Part shown: one piece after another, positions 7,654 to 14,000 of the stretch
How the letters are laid out: every line of letters starts with the position of its first letter
Numbering within the stretch: the stretch's first letter is position 1
Assembly: GCA_002293005.1 (NCBI GenBank)
Contig: DBCJ01000110.1
Coordinates: forward strand, 1-14,000
From: Ignavibacteria bacterium UBA961
Lineage (GTDB): Bacteria > Bacteroidota > Ignavibacteria > Kapaibacteriales > UBA961
Direction: 5' to 3'
DNA length: 14,000 bases
Position numbers and translations under genes: made by a program
The notes under the pieces: generated by a model
Seen by the model: the letters and a program-made list of their open reading frames with translations, nothing else
Told to the model about the DNA's origin: nothing
Database searches by the model: none

Positions 7654-9048
7654 TTAAGCCTCTATTTCAAAATTATGTTGTTTCCATTCATTGAATCCAC
7701 CGGGCACATTGAAAATTGTCCGTGAATGTGCTTGTTCCAGAATACCCATTGCAATGCTGGATCTATCACCGCCTTGACAATGAACAATCAAAGAACCTTC
7801 GGGTAATTCAGCAAGTCTATTGCGCAATTGTCCGCCATGAATATTGATTGCACCCGGAATATGTCCTTCCGCAAATTCATTTGCTGAACGAACATCAAGA
7901 ATTGTATACTCGGAATCTTTCATATGTTCATGCACCTCATCCAATGTCATTTGATGAACTGAACGAAGCGTATATCCGAGATCCACATATTCTTGAATAT
8001 CGGTGATGAATCCTTTACTGTGATCCATGCCGATGCGCATCATTTTTCTTGTGATAGATTCAATTTCCTGCTCTTGTGCAATGAGGATGAAGGGTTTGTC
8101 ATATTCCACAATCCAACCCATCCAGGTTGAGAATGCTTTATTGTTTTGAATATTCACTGAGCCGGGAATATGACCCTCTGCATAGAGTTGTTTTGGTCTT
8201 GTATCGATAATCAATGTTTCTTGTTTGATATGCTCAAAGAGTGCATCAGGACCCAATCTATGTAATGCGGGAATATCACTTAATAATGGTCTGTCAATTT
8301 TATTGAGTGATTTCATCTTCGCAAAATAGTATGGAGGTTCTGGTTGACCGTCGAGCAATTCCTTAACGAATGCATCTTCAACAGTATGCTTGAGTGCCCA
8401 ATTGACGAGTTTTTCATAGCCGACAGTTGATCCGGGAACAGCGCCCAATGCCTTGCCACAAGCTGATCCTGCTCCATGTGCAGGCCATATCTGAATATGA
8501 TCTGGTAATTGTTTGAATCTTTTGAGTGAATTGAACATGGTCTTTGCACCTTCGACCATGGTTCCGGAATATCCTGCAGCTTTTTCGAGAAGATCGGGTC
8601 TGCCGACATCACCTACAAATACAAAATCACCTGTGAACATCATCACAGGATGATTGCCACTTGGAGTGTCTGTCAAAAGAAAGGAGATATGCTCGGGTGT
8701 ATGTCCGGGTGTATGCATCACTTCGATACGAAGATTACCAACCATGAATGTATCAGAATCTTTGAGTCCTTCATGCGGAAATGCATATTGCCATTCGGGT
8801 CCGCCTTCATCTGATAGATACAACTTTGCACCAGTGACAGATGCCAACTCTCTTGAACCACTGAGAAAATCCGCATGAATATGCGTTTCAAGAATATGTG
8901 TGATTCGTAGTTTTTCTTGAGATGCAATTTCAAGATATACATCAATGTCGCGTTGAGGATCAATCACCATTGCGGTGCCTGATGCTTGGCAACCCACAAC
9001 ATAACTGGCATGTGCCAGGCCCTTTTCATAAACATGTCTGAAAAACAT
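7654..9048 (-). CDS. CstB-like persulfide dioxygenase-rhodanese fusion (MBL fold plus two rhodanese domains)
   Basis: A 464-residue cytoplasmic protein. The metallo-beta-lactamase domain (1-250) has ETHIHADFLSG (54-64), HTPGHTPEH (112-120), TGDFVF (139-144) and PAHGAGS (189-195). His56, His116 and Asp141 correspond to the iron ligands of ETHE1-type persulfide dioxygenases; the usual DH after HxH is DF, as in this branch. Rhodanese domain 1 (about 265-365) has no catalytic Cys: the loop position reads ILIAQEQEIES. Rhodanese domain 2 (about 368-464) has an intact loop HCQGGDRSS (Cys424). This MBL/pseudo-rhodanese/rhodanese order is that of CstB, which oxidises low-molecular-weight persulfides to sulfite and thiosulfate. 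ATG 9048 is preferred over 9054 because AGGAG lies 7 bases before it but only 1 base before 9054, and relatives begin MFFR. It leads the operon with thioredoxin and the TauE-like exporter. Confidence 0.93.
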   Translation of the reverse strand: MFFRHVYEKGLAHASYVVGCQASGTAMVIDPQRDIDVYLEIASQEKLRITHILETHIHADFLSGSRELASVTGAKLYLSDEGGPEWQYAFPHEGLKDSDTFMVGNLRIEVMHTPGHTPEHISFLLTDTPSGNHPVMMFTGDFVFVGDVGRPDLLEKAAGYSGTMVEGAKTMFNSLKRFKQLPDHIQIWPAHGAGSACGKALGAVPGSTVGYEKLVNWALKHTVEDAFVKELLDGQPEPPYYFAKMKSLNKIDRPLLSDIPALHRLGPDALFEHIKQETLIIDTRPKQLYAEGHIPGSVNIQNNKAFSTWMGWIVEYDKPFILIAQEQEIESITRKMMRIGMDHSKGFITDIQEYVDLGYTLRSVHQMTLDEVHEHMKDSEYTILDVRSANEFAEGHIPGAINIHGGQLRNRLAELPEGSLIVHCQGGDRSSIAMGILEQAHSRTIFNVPGGFNEWKQHNFEIEA

Positions 9049-9055
9049 AATCATT

Positions 9056-9060
9056 CTCCT
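9056..9060 (-). promoter_or_regulatory. Shine-Dalgarno that selects the 9048 start of the CstB-like gene
   Basis: AGGAG on the minus strand is 7 bases before ATG 9048 but only 1 base before ATG 9054. This makes the second ATG the better initiation site and shortens the protein by two residues. Confidence 0.7.
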
Positions 9061-9079
9061 TTTGTAATTGACTTTGACA

Positions 9080-9087
9080 CAAACCTA
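9080..9087 (-). promoter_or_regulatory. Candidate -7 promoter element for the persulfide operon (TAGGTTTG)
   Basis: TAGGTTTG on the minus strand is an exact match to TAnnTTTG and ends 31 bases before ATG 9048. There is no obvious TTTG at -33; that interval is instead occupied by two palindromes, which would suit an activator- or repressor-controlled promoter. Confidence 0.35.
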
Positions 9088-9095
9088 GGAGATTG

Positions 9096-9123
9096 AAACA
9101 TGTTTGTCTGTGATATAATCACA
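9096..9123. promoter_or_regulatory. Two adjacent palindromes, possible operator of the persulfide operon
   Basis: AAACATGTTT (9096-9105) is a perfect 10-base palindrome. TGTGATATAATCACA (9109-9123) is a perfect 6+6 inverted repeat around a 3-base centre. They are 3 bases apart and lie directly upstream of the candidate -7 element of the CstB-like gene. The second overlaps the stop codon of the preceding glycosyltransferase gene. The sequence resembles sites for dimeric regulators, but no regulator gene is in the window. A weak transcription end is less likely because no T-run follows. Confidence 0.4.
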
Positions 9124-10486
9124 CATGAAGTGAATGCTGAATTTGCTGATCATTTTTGACCAATTTATCAGGCTCAATACGAGTTTTGCCAAGCAAATTG
9201 GCAAATGCAACTTTGATCAATGCCGCTATTACAAGCGTGATGAGCGCTCGCGACATTGCTGAATACGATAGCTTTGATAAGGCTTCCTTCTTCATAATAA
9301 TTGATGAAATAGGTATTCCAATCAAAAGCAAAAGTGGTATTAAACCTAATATAGACCACTCCTGATTGAATATTCCTTTACCCATCGCTTCAACCAATCT
9401 AGGTGCAATACCGAATGCGGAGAAAACCAATGCTAAACCAATCAATATCCAATGAATCCGAATTGATCGAATTTTGGTATTGATAGAGAGTAATCCCATG
9501 AGTGAAATTACTGCAAAGGGTGGAATGATCATCGTTGAAAATCCAAAGATTCCATATGCTAGTAGAAACCAGATGAGCATGAACAGAAATGCTTTTGGAA
9601 ATGTACCATCATTGATGAAAAATTGTTTGATTCCGATGATCAAGCCGGCAATAAAAAAGGGAAGCAATGCGAAGTCAATAATCAGAGTATGAAGATCTAG
9701 TCCTTTTGGAATATAATGTGCAAGTTGTATAGAATCGAGTATTTGCGAGAAGAAGGGAAAATCCATCTGCCAATACCAAGAATATCCTCCCAATATTCCC
9801 AAGATGATTGAGGAAATTCCAAACAATAGAATCTTTGCATTTGGTAAAAAAATGATAGTTGCAGTTAGTGCAATGGCAAGAAACAAAGCAATTCCCGCGA
9901 ATGATGAGAGCGTGAGTATTAATACTGAAATGCATAATCCCATACTCATGAGTAGCATTGAATACCATTGGGAGCGTTGACTGAATATCATTGAAATAAA
10001 GAAAGCCGTACTTATGAGAACAAAAGTAATCCCCCAAATTTCCTGGCTTGCATGACGGGCCGTGTCATTCCACATGAGTGATCCCGCAAGAAATCCCGGA
10101 GCAAATAATGCATGTTCGGATTTGAGAAATCTTTTGGAGATAAAATACGATGCAAATAATCCAATTGTTGCCAGTATTGCCGAAAGGAATCTGGTATTTG
10201 GAAGTGTTTGACTAGTGATATTTGTCCATGCCACCATTGCCCACATGGGTAATGGCGTATTGACGAAAGGTGATTTTCCAAAGGATAAATATGGTGCCTG
10301 ATCCGCAAATGCACCCCATGAATCTGCTGTCCAAGGTGTGGTTCCAAATATGGATAATATACCCCAATGCAGAGAAAAATCTTCCTCAGCGACAGTCATG
10401 CCCGGAAGATCAATACGAAAGAAACTGAGCAGTGCGGAGATCAGTAGAAATGCAATCAGTGTATGTTGTTTGGATGTCATTCGCAT
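9119..10486 (-). CDS. GT-C fold membrane glycosyltransferase, PMT/ArnT (GT39/GT83)-like
   Basis: A 455-residue polytopic membrane protein with about 11-12 hydrophobic segments. The layout follows the PMT/ArnT type: a first helix (9-23), then an acidic first external loop PGMTVAEEDFSLHWG (28-42, where the catalytic acid usually sits), KSPFVNTPLPMWAMVAW (71-87, matching the family KPPLYYW segment), TRFLSAILATIGLFASYFIS (98-117), and LMWNDTARHASQEIWG (137-152). Such enzymes move a sugar from a polyprenyl-phosphate donor to lipid or protein outside the cytoplasmic membrane. Neither donor nor acceptor can be told here. The second acidic position is Gln148-Glu149 rather than the common Asp. An in-frame TGA one codon upstream fixes the start at 10486 or 10480, so the gene overlaps the end of the M50 protease gene by up to 77 bases. 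It closes the plsY-gpsA-protease run. Confidence 0.82.
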   Translation of the reverse strand: MRMTSKQHTLIAFLLISALLSFFRIDLPGMTVAEEDFSLHWGILSIFGTTPWTADSWGAFADQAPYLSFGKSPFVNTPLPMWAMVAWTNITSQTLPNTRFLSAILATIGLFASYFISKRFLKSEHALFAPGFLAGSLMWNDTARHASQEIWGITFVLISTAFFISMIFSQRSQWYSMLLMSMGLCISVLILTLSSFAGIALFLAIALTATIIFLPNAKILLFGISSIILGILGGYSWYWQMDFPFFSQILDSIQLAHYIPKGLDLHTLIIDFALLPFFIAGLIIGIKQFFINDGTFPKAFLFMLIWFLLAYGIFGFSTMIIPPFAVISLMGLLSINTKIRSIRIHWILIGLALVFSAFGIAPRLVEAMGKGIFNQEWSILGLIPLLLLIGIPISSIIMKKEALSKLSYSAMSRALITLVIAALIKVAFANLLGKTRIEPDKLVKNDQQIQHSLHV

Positions 10487-11633
10487 TGTTCAATTGATGT
10501 TGAGGATATATCGAGGTCGTGGGTTTTTCTTGCAATTTAAATTCCACCGGGTCAATTCTCGGTATTTCATAAATACCATTAAAAGCAAATGTACTGATAA
10601 ATATGATGAATGAAAGCCAGCCGAGAATATGTCTAGTTATGCCGATATCTTCTCCATCAACAGGTGGATGATCTAGCTTGATGAAAAATTTCGTAAAGAA
10701 TGCCCAGAATAACCAACCGCTCCAACCTCCATAGATCCAAGGAGCATATACTTTGATCCATAGCAGTATGGGGAGAAAGAGCTGCTGAATCGTGGTATAG
10801 ATTTCATTTGGTGATTCAATTACGATTTGCTCATAAAACCAACCAAAGAATGAACCAAGTCCCAGAAATATCATCACAACCCATACAATGCGGGCAATCT
10901 TTCCTTGATTTTTGCCAAACATTGCATATGCTATATGTCCACCATCCAATTGTCCGAGAGGAAGCAGATTCAGTGATGTGACAAACATCCCGAACCAACC
11001 AACGCAAAGGAATGGATAATGATAGATTTCATTCAGTGGTGGAATATATGTGCCGGGCTGAACAAAAAGAGCAATCAATCCTTGAAAGAGCAGCATATCA
11101 CCAAAATACATTCCCCAGTCCGGATACATGATTCCAAACTCTTTATACTCAGGATGAATTGCATACAGAAAATCAATTGAAGGAAGATTCAATAAACCAA
11201 AAATGAAGATCCCTAAGCATACAATGAAGCCCGCTAGTGGACCGCTAGCTCCGATGTCAAACAAAGCTTTTCGATTTGGAATGATTGAACGGGTTTTTAT
11301 GTATGCCCCCAATGTTCCGAAGATTGACACAAAGGGTATGGGAAGTGGAATGAAAAAGGGCAGACTTGCATCAACTTTATGAAGTCTTGCAGCAATATAA
11401 TGTCCGAATTCATGTGTCAAAAGAAATGTCATCAACAAAGAGGCATATGTCCATCCATATATCCAATTTGTTATCTCGATTGGATTTTTCCCGGCCCATG
11501 CCGAACCTGCCATCATGGTTGAAGCGAATGTCAGAATAAACAAAAGAACATGTATAAATAAAGATGATTTCTTTTGTCCCGCGCTTTCGCTGAGAATGGA
11601 TGTAAATTTTTTTTCTTCGGATGAAGTATTCAT
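10410..11633 (-). CDS. Site-2-protease-like M50 family membrane metalloprotease
   Basis: A 407-residue membrane protein of the S2P/M50 type that cuts other proteins inside the lipid bilayer. The zinc motif THEFGHYIAARLH is at 73-85 (His74, Glu75, His78), and the third-ligand motif NLLPLGQLDGGH is at 222-233 (Asp230). Between them are PFFIPLPIPFVSIFGTLGAYIKTRS (92-116) and ALFDIGASGPLAGF (123-136), typical of the EGY/S2P-like branch rather than RseP; no PDZ domain is visible. The tail after about 355 is polar and not recognisable, and part of it is encoded in the stretch shared with the next gene. It starts one base after the gpsA stop (TGA-T-ATG), suggesting translational coupling. The substrate is unknown; together with the partial RseP gene at 1-254 this makes two intramembrane metalloproteases in the window. 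Confidence 0.92.
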   Translation of the reverse strand: MNTSSEEKKFTSILSESAGQKKSSLFIHVLLFILTFASTMMAGSAWAGKNPIEITNWIYGWTYASLLMTFLLTHEFGHYIAARLHKVDASLPFFIPLPIPFVSIFGTLGAYIKTRSIIPNRKALFDIGASGPLAGFIVCLGIFIFGLLNLPSIDFLYAIHPEYKEFGIMYPDWGMYFGDMLLFQGLIALFVQPGTYIPPLNEIYHYPFLCVGWFGMFVTSLNLLPLGQLDGGHIAYAMFGKNQGKIARIVWVVMIFLGLGSFFGWFYEQIVIESPNEIYTTIQQLFLPILLWIKVYAPWIYGGWSGWLFWAFFTKFFIKLDHPPVDGEDIGITRHILGWLSFIIFISTFAFNGIYEIPRIDPVEFKLQEKPTTSIYPQHQLNNANDIQTTYTDCISTDLRTAQFLSY

Positions 11634-11634
11634 A

Positions 11635-12633
11635 TCAATGGGTTTCTGCCTTGCGGGCGCGAATCATCAAATCGGTGATTGCCTGCGCCGGATCTTTTTG
11701 GTGAAAAAGAATGAGATACATTTGCTCGACAATAGGCATGTCAACATGATGTTTTTGACTAAGTTCCCAAGCAGATTCGGCAGTTGTCACTCCCTCTGCA
11801 ATCATGGACATCTCTTCCAAGATCATAGAGAGATGTTTTCCCTTGGCGATTGCCTCACCAACATGTCTGTTTCTGCTATGTCTGCTGGAACAAGTTACAT
11901 ATAAATCCCCAAGACCCGATAATCCTGCAAATGTTCTGGGATTGGCTCCCATGGCCATTCCAAGGCGAGCAATTTCTTCAAGTCCACGCGTGATCAATGC
12001 TGCTTTCGTATTGTCCCCAATATCCAAACCATCTATGATTCCAGCGGCAATTGCAATCACATTTTTCAATGAACCGCCAATTTCCGCACCAATGGTGTCA
12101 CCGGAAGTATAAACTCTGAAATACTGATTATTAAAAAGACTTTGTACATGATGTGCCAATTCTGGATTTGCGGAAGCAACCATCACAGTGGTTGGAACTT
12201 TGCGAATGGTTTCTTCTGCATGACTGGGACCCGAAAGTACCGAATAGTGCATTGAATCGCATTGATTCATGTCATGTAGAATGCCCGAAACAGTCAACAA
12301 AGTGCCTCTTTCAATTCCTTTGGATCCATTGATAATGTATTTGTTTTTTAAATCAAATCCATGATCTAATATCACTTGTCTGATGAATTGAGTCGGAACG
12401 GAAATGATGATGGTTGAGCAATCATTTATGACAGATGCATCTGTCGTGGCAATGATATCATTCATCAATGTGACATTCGGTAAAAATCTTGCATTGGTAT
12501 GTCGCTCATTGATTTCATTGGCTATGGTTTCTGAACGAGTCCATAGAAATGGGGCATGTCCATTTTCTGCCAAAATTCCTGCCATAGCCGTTCCCCAGCC
12601 ACCGGCTCCTATGATGCCAATCGAATGCTTCAT
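11635..12633 (-). CDS. gpsA: NAD(P)H-dependent glycerol-3-phosphate dehydrogenase
   Basis: GpsA reduces dihydroxyacetone phosphate to sn-glycerol 3-phosphate, the backbone of phospholipids. The 332-residue length is normal. The N-terminal Rossmann domain has GIIGAGGWGTAMAG (6-19) and INGSKGIERG (101-110, Lys105). The substrate region has LSGPSHAEE (133-141). The C-terminal helical domain has EIGGSLKNVIAIAAGIIDG (184-202, catalytic Lys190), DNTKAALITRG (207-217) and the signature SGLGDLYVTC followed by SRHSRNR (239-256). The frame also allows a GTG start at 12642, but ATG 12633 begins the conserved MKHSIGIIG and has GGTGA five bases upstream, so it is preferred. It follows plsY by 13 bases, pairing supply of glycerol 3-phosphate with its acylation, and is joined to the protease gene by a one-base gap. 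Confidence 0.97.
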   Translation of the reverse strand: MKHSIGIIGAGGWGTAMAGILAENGHAPFLWTRSETIANEINERHTNARFLPNVTLMNDIIATTDASVINDCSTIIISVPTQFIRQVILDHGFDLKNKYIINGSKGIERGTLLTVSGILHDMNQCDSMHYSVLSGPSHAEETIRKVPTTVMVASANPELAHHVQSLFNNQYFRVYTSGDTIGAEIGGSLKNVIAIAAGIIDGLDIGDNTKAALITRGLEEIARLGMAMGANPRTFAGLSGLGDLYVTCSSRHSRNRHVGEAIAKGKHLSMILEEMSMIAEGVTTAESAWELSQKHHVDMPIVEQMYLILFHQKDPAQAITDLMIRARKAETH

Positions 12634-12646
12634 ATTGATCACCGTA

Positions 12647-13333
12647 TTATTTCTTGCCGAATTTTAGCAATTGGAGCTTGCTGAATCTACTCTCATTGCC
12701 TTGAAATATCCTTGAGATATTTGAGCGATGAGCATAAATGACAATAAGTGAAATGAGAATGGTGAAATAGATGATAATATGATAACCGGGAATTTCAACA
12801 CTGAATACATTGTGTCTGAGAAACATCGTAAGTGGTATGGTGATCGCGGCAATCATTGAACCCAGAGAAATATAGCCGGAAAGCATCACGACCAAGACGA
12901 AAAGTCCAAATGCAATGGCAACTTCTGTTGGGGCAATCGCAAGCAAGAATCCACCACCGGTATTGATTCCTTTTCCGCCTTTGAATCCGACAAAGACAGA
13001 CCAAATATGTCCTGCCACGGCAAATACACCAGCAATCATCTTCATGACTGTGATATCTTGAAATGGAGTTTGATTTGTAAAAGCCATTTCTCCATTGAAG
13101 AGCATATTTACGAGTGAAACGGCAAGTACTCCTTTCAATACATCCAATATCTGAACCAATAATCCCCATTTCCAGCCAAGAATACGCATGGCATTGGTAC
13201 TACCCATATTGCCGCTGCCTTTTGTTCTGATGTCGAAACCAAAAAACATCTTGCTGATTATAACGGCACTTGGAAATGAACCCAAAAGATAACTGCCGAA
13301 TATGATGAGTATTAATCGTAAAATTGGATCCAT
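12647..13333 (-). CDS. plsY: Glycerol-3-phosphate acyltransferase PlsY
   Basis: PlsY transfers an acyl group from acyl-phosphate to glycerol 3-phosphate, giving lysophosphatidic acid at the inner membrane. With this start it has 228 residues, close to the usual 190-220. The three conserved loops are present: KGSGNMGSTNAMRILG (38-53), GHIWSVFVGFKGGKGINTGGG (108-128, with Trp-Ser where Phe-Pro is common) and HRSNISRIFQGNE (202-214). About five to six membrane helices are visible, beginning with LRLILIIFGSYLLGSFP. The frame extends to a GTG at 13450, but the extra 39 residues are not family-like and would place a possible promoter inside the gene, so ATG 13333 is chosen. No strong Shine-Dalgarno precedes it. 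It heads the minus-strand run with gpsA, the M50 protease and the glycosyltransferase, and is divergent from the clpB-like gene. Confidence 0.94.
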   Translation of the reverse strand: MDPILRLILIIFGSYLLGSFPSAVIISKMFFGFDIRTKGSGNMGSTNAMRILGWKWGLLVQILDVLKGVLAVSLVNMLFNGEMAFTNQTPFQDITVMKMIAGVFAVAGHIWSVFVGFKGGKGINTGGGFLLAIAPTEVAIAFGLFVLVVMLSGYISLGSMIAAITIPLTMFLRHNVFSVEIPGYHIIIYFTILISLIVIYAHRSNISRIFQGNESRFSKLQLLKFGKK

Positions 13334-13374
13334 GACAGAGGTGTTTGTAGATGCTGAAATGTGACTTTGAATTG

Positions 13375-13382
13375 CAAATATA
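13375..13382 (-). promoter_or_regulatory. Candidate plsY promoter -7 element (TATATTTG)
   Basis: TATATTTG on the minus strand fits TAnnTTTG exactly and ends 41 bases before ATG 13333, the same distance as the candidate element at carA. A matching TTTG at -33 is not seen. The position supports the shorter plsY start. Confidence 0.33.
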
Positions 13383-13463
13383 GACAAAAACCATAGCATA
13401 TCCGTTAATAAGCCCATTGTAAAAACAGCGTGTGCCATGCTTGGCGACACATCAACAAATTGT

Positions 13464-13470
13464 AAAGGAG
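13464..13470 (+). promoter_or_regulatory. Shine-Dalgarno of the clpB-like gene
   Basis: AAAGGAG lies 9 bases before ATG 13480, with an in-frame TAA (13471-13473) between them. This shows that translation starts afresh here and that the frame does not simply continue from an upstream NBD1-coding region. Confidence 0.75.
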
Positions 13471-13479
13471 TAATGCACC

Positions 13480-14000
13480 ATGAGTGCTGAATTAACGGGT
13501 CAATCCACCCGAAAAAGACTTCAAGAGATTGAAAAAGAATTGGCGGATCTCAAAGAGAAGAAAAGTGCCTTATATCAGCGATGGAAAGCCGAGAAAGAGA
13601 GCATTTCACGCATTCGTGATTTGAAAGCGGAGATTGAACAATTGAGAAATAAGGCCGTCGAACTTGAACGAAAGGGTGATTTGGCCAAAGTTGCCGAAAT
13701 CCGATATGGTACAATTCTCCAACTCGAACAGCAAGTTGAGTCTGAAAACAAACATTTGGAAGAATTGCAAGCCACAGGAAAAATGTTGAAGGAAGAAGTG
13801 GATGCTTCGGATATTGCTGAAATCGTGGGAAAATGGACAGGGATACCGGTTCAAAGAATGCTCGAAACTGAACGCACTAAATTGCTTACCATGGAAGACC
13901 GTATCCAGCAAAGAGTCATTAGTCAAACCGATGCAATCAAAGCCATTAGCAATGCAATTCGTCGCTCGAGGGCCGGTCTTCAAGATGCCAATAGACCAAT
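13480..14000 (+). CDS. clpB: ClpB chaperone lacking the N-terminal domain and NBD1 (middle domain onward; 3' end outside the window)
   Basis: The 173 visible codons match ClpB from inside the coiled-coil middle domain to the beginning of AAA+ domain 2. STRKRLQEIEKELADLKEK (9-27) and QRWKAEKESISRIRDLKAE (33-51) match the M-domain helices. GDLAKVAEIRYG (67-78) is the conserved M-domain turn. DIAEIVGKWTGIPVQRM (111-127) is the linker before NBD2, and RVISQTDAIKAISNAIRRSRAG (145-166) leads toward Walker A beyond the window. A full ClpB of about 860 residues would have roughly 430 more residues in front. An in-frame TAA and an AAAGGAG ribosome site precede ATG 13480, and plsY occupies the DNA upstream on the other strand, so the missing half is not adjacent. 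ClpB normally forms hexamers that pull apart aggregates using both ATPase rings. This could be a remnant, a half-gene of a split ClpB, or a standalone single-ring protein. Confidence 0.85.
   Translation, partial: MSAELTGQSTRKRLQEIEKELADLKEKKSALYQRWKAEKESISRIRDLKAEIEQLRNKAVELERKGDLAKVAEIRYGTILQLEQQVESENKHLEELQATGKMLKEEVDASDIAEIVGKWTGIPVQRMLETERTKLLTMEDRIQQRVISQTDAIKAISNAIRRSRAGLQDANRP

Noticed and set aside
9109..9123. CRP-like site TGTGA...TCACA
   Set aside because: The spacer is 5 bases, not the 6 needed for a standard CRP site; kept only as an unnamed palindrome.
11515..11904. 129-codon plus-strand frame across the protease/gpsA junction
   Set aside because: It is antisense to the highly conserved 3' half of gpsA and to the protease N-terminus; no family features.
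13334..13450. Upstream extension of the plsY frame to a GTG at 13450
   Set aside because: There is no ribosome site and no family similarity, and the extension contains a TAnnTTTG promoter candidate.
13482..13488. GAGTGCT at the clpB-like start codon, resembling one arm of the CIRCE heat-shock operator
   Set aside because: The partner arm (TTAGCACTC nine bases upstream) is absent; the bases there are AAAGGAGTA, the ribosome site.

Overview
The window reads as ordinary chromosomal DNA from a low-to-moderate GC member of the Bacteroidota/FCB group. The main evidence is a large secreted protein with a C-terminal type IX secretion (T9SS) sorting domain, plus TAnnTTTG-like -7 promoter elements upstream of three genes. 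A Kapabacteria/Ignavibacteria-like lineage is my best guess, but that is inference from general gene style. No tRNA, rRNA, CRISPR array, insertion sequence or prophage gene is visible. No gene-free stretch exceeds about 275 bases.

Layout. (1) Bases 1-3296, minus strand: a probable operon running carA -> PaaG-like enoyl-CoA hydratase/isomerase -> divergent phosphofructokinase-family protein -> rseP (N-terminal part only, cut by the window edge). (2) 3297-3570: divergent regulatory region with candidate promoters both ways and a short tandem repeat next to carA. (3) 3571-6450, plus strand: a 959-residue secreted protein with an Omp28/thioredoxin-like N-terminus, two choice-of-anchor-D/ASH-like beta domains and a T9SS tail. 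It ends at a strong hairpin terminator (6469-6502) shared with the convergent operon. (4) 9048-6501, minus strand: a sulfide/persulfide operon made of a CstB-like persulfide dioxygenase-rhodanese, a thioredoxin and a TauE/SafE exporter. (5) 13333-9119, minus strand: an envelope/lipid operon plsY -> gpsA -> site-2-protease-like M50 protease -> GT-C (PMT/ArnT-like) membrane glycosyltransferase. (6) 13480 to the end, plus strand: a gene with its own Shine-Dalgarno that encodes ClpB only from inside the coiled-coil middle domain into AAA+ domain 2. The N-terminal domain and NBD1 are absent.

How the genes fit together. PlsY and GpsA supply sequential early steps of phospholipid synthesis (glycerol-3-phosphate supply and its acylation). 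The next two genes encode integral membrane proteins, which suits an envelope theme. The CstB-like/Trx/TauE trio is a coherent sulfur-detoxification unit: persulfide oxidation to sulfite, sulfur transfer/reduction, and sulfite or thiosulfate export. The carA operon mixes pyrimidine/arginine precursor synthesis, CoA-ester chemistry, a glycolysis-family enzyme and envelope proteolysis, with no obvious single pathway.

The items most worth a second look are the NBD1-less clpB, the phosphofructokinase homologue with altered metal- and substrate-site residues, and the paired palindromes in front of the persulfide operon. I do not see a clear, wholly new multi-gene system here.
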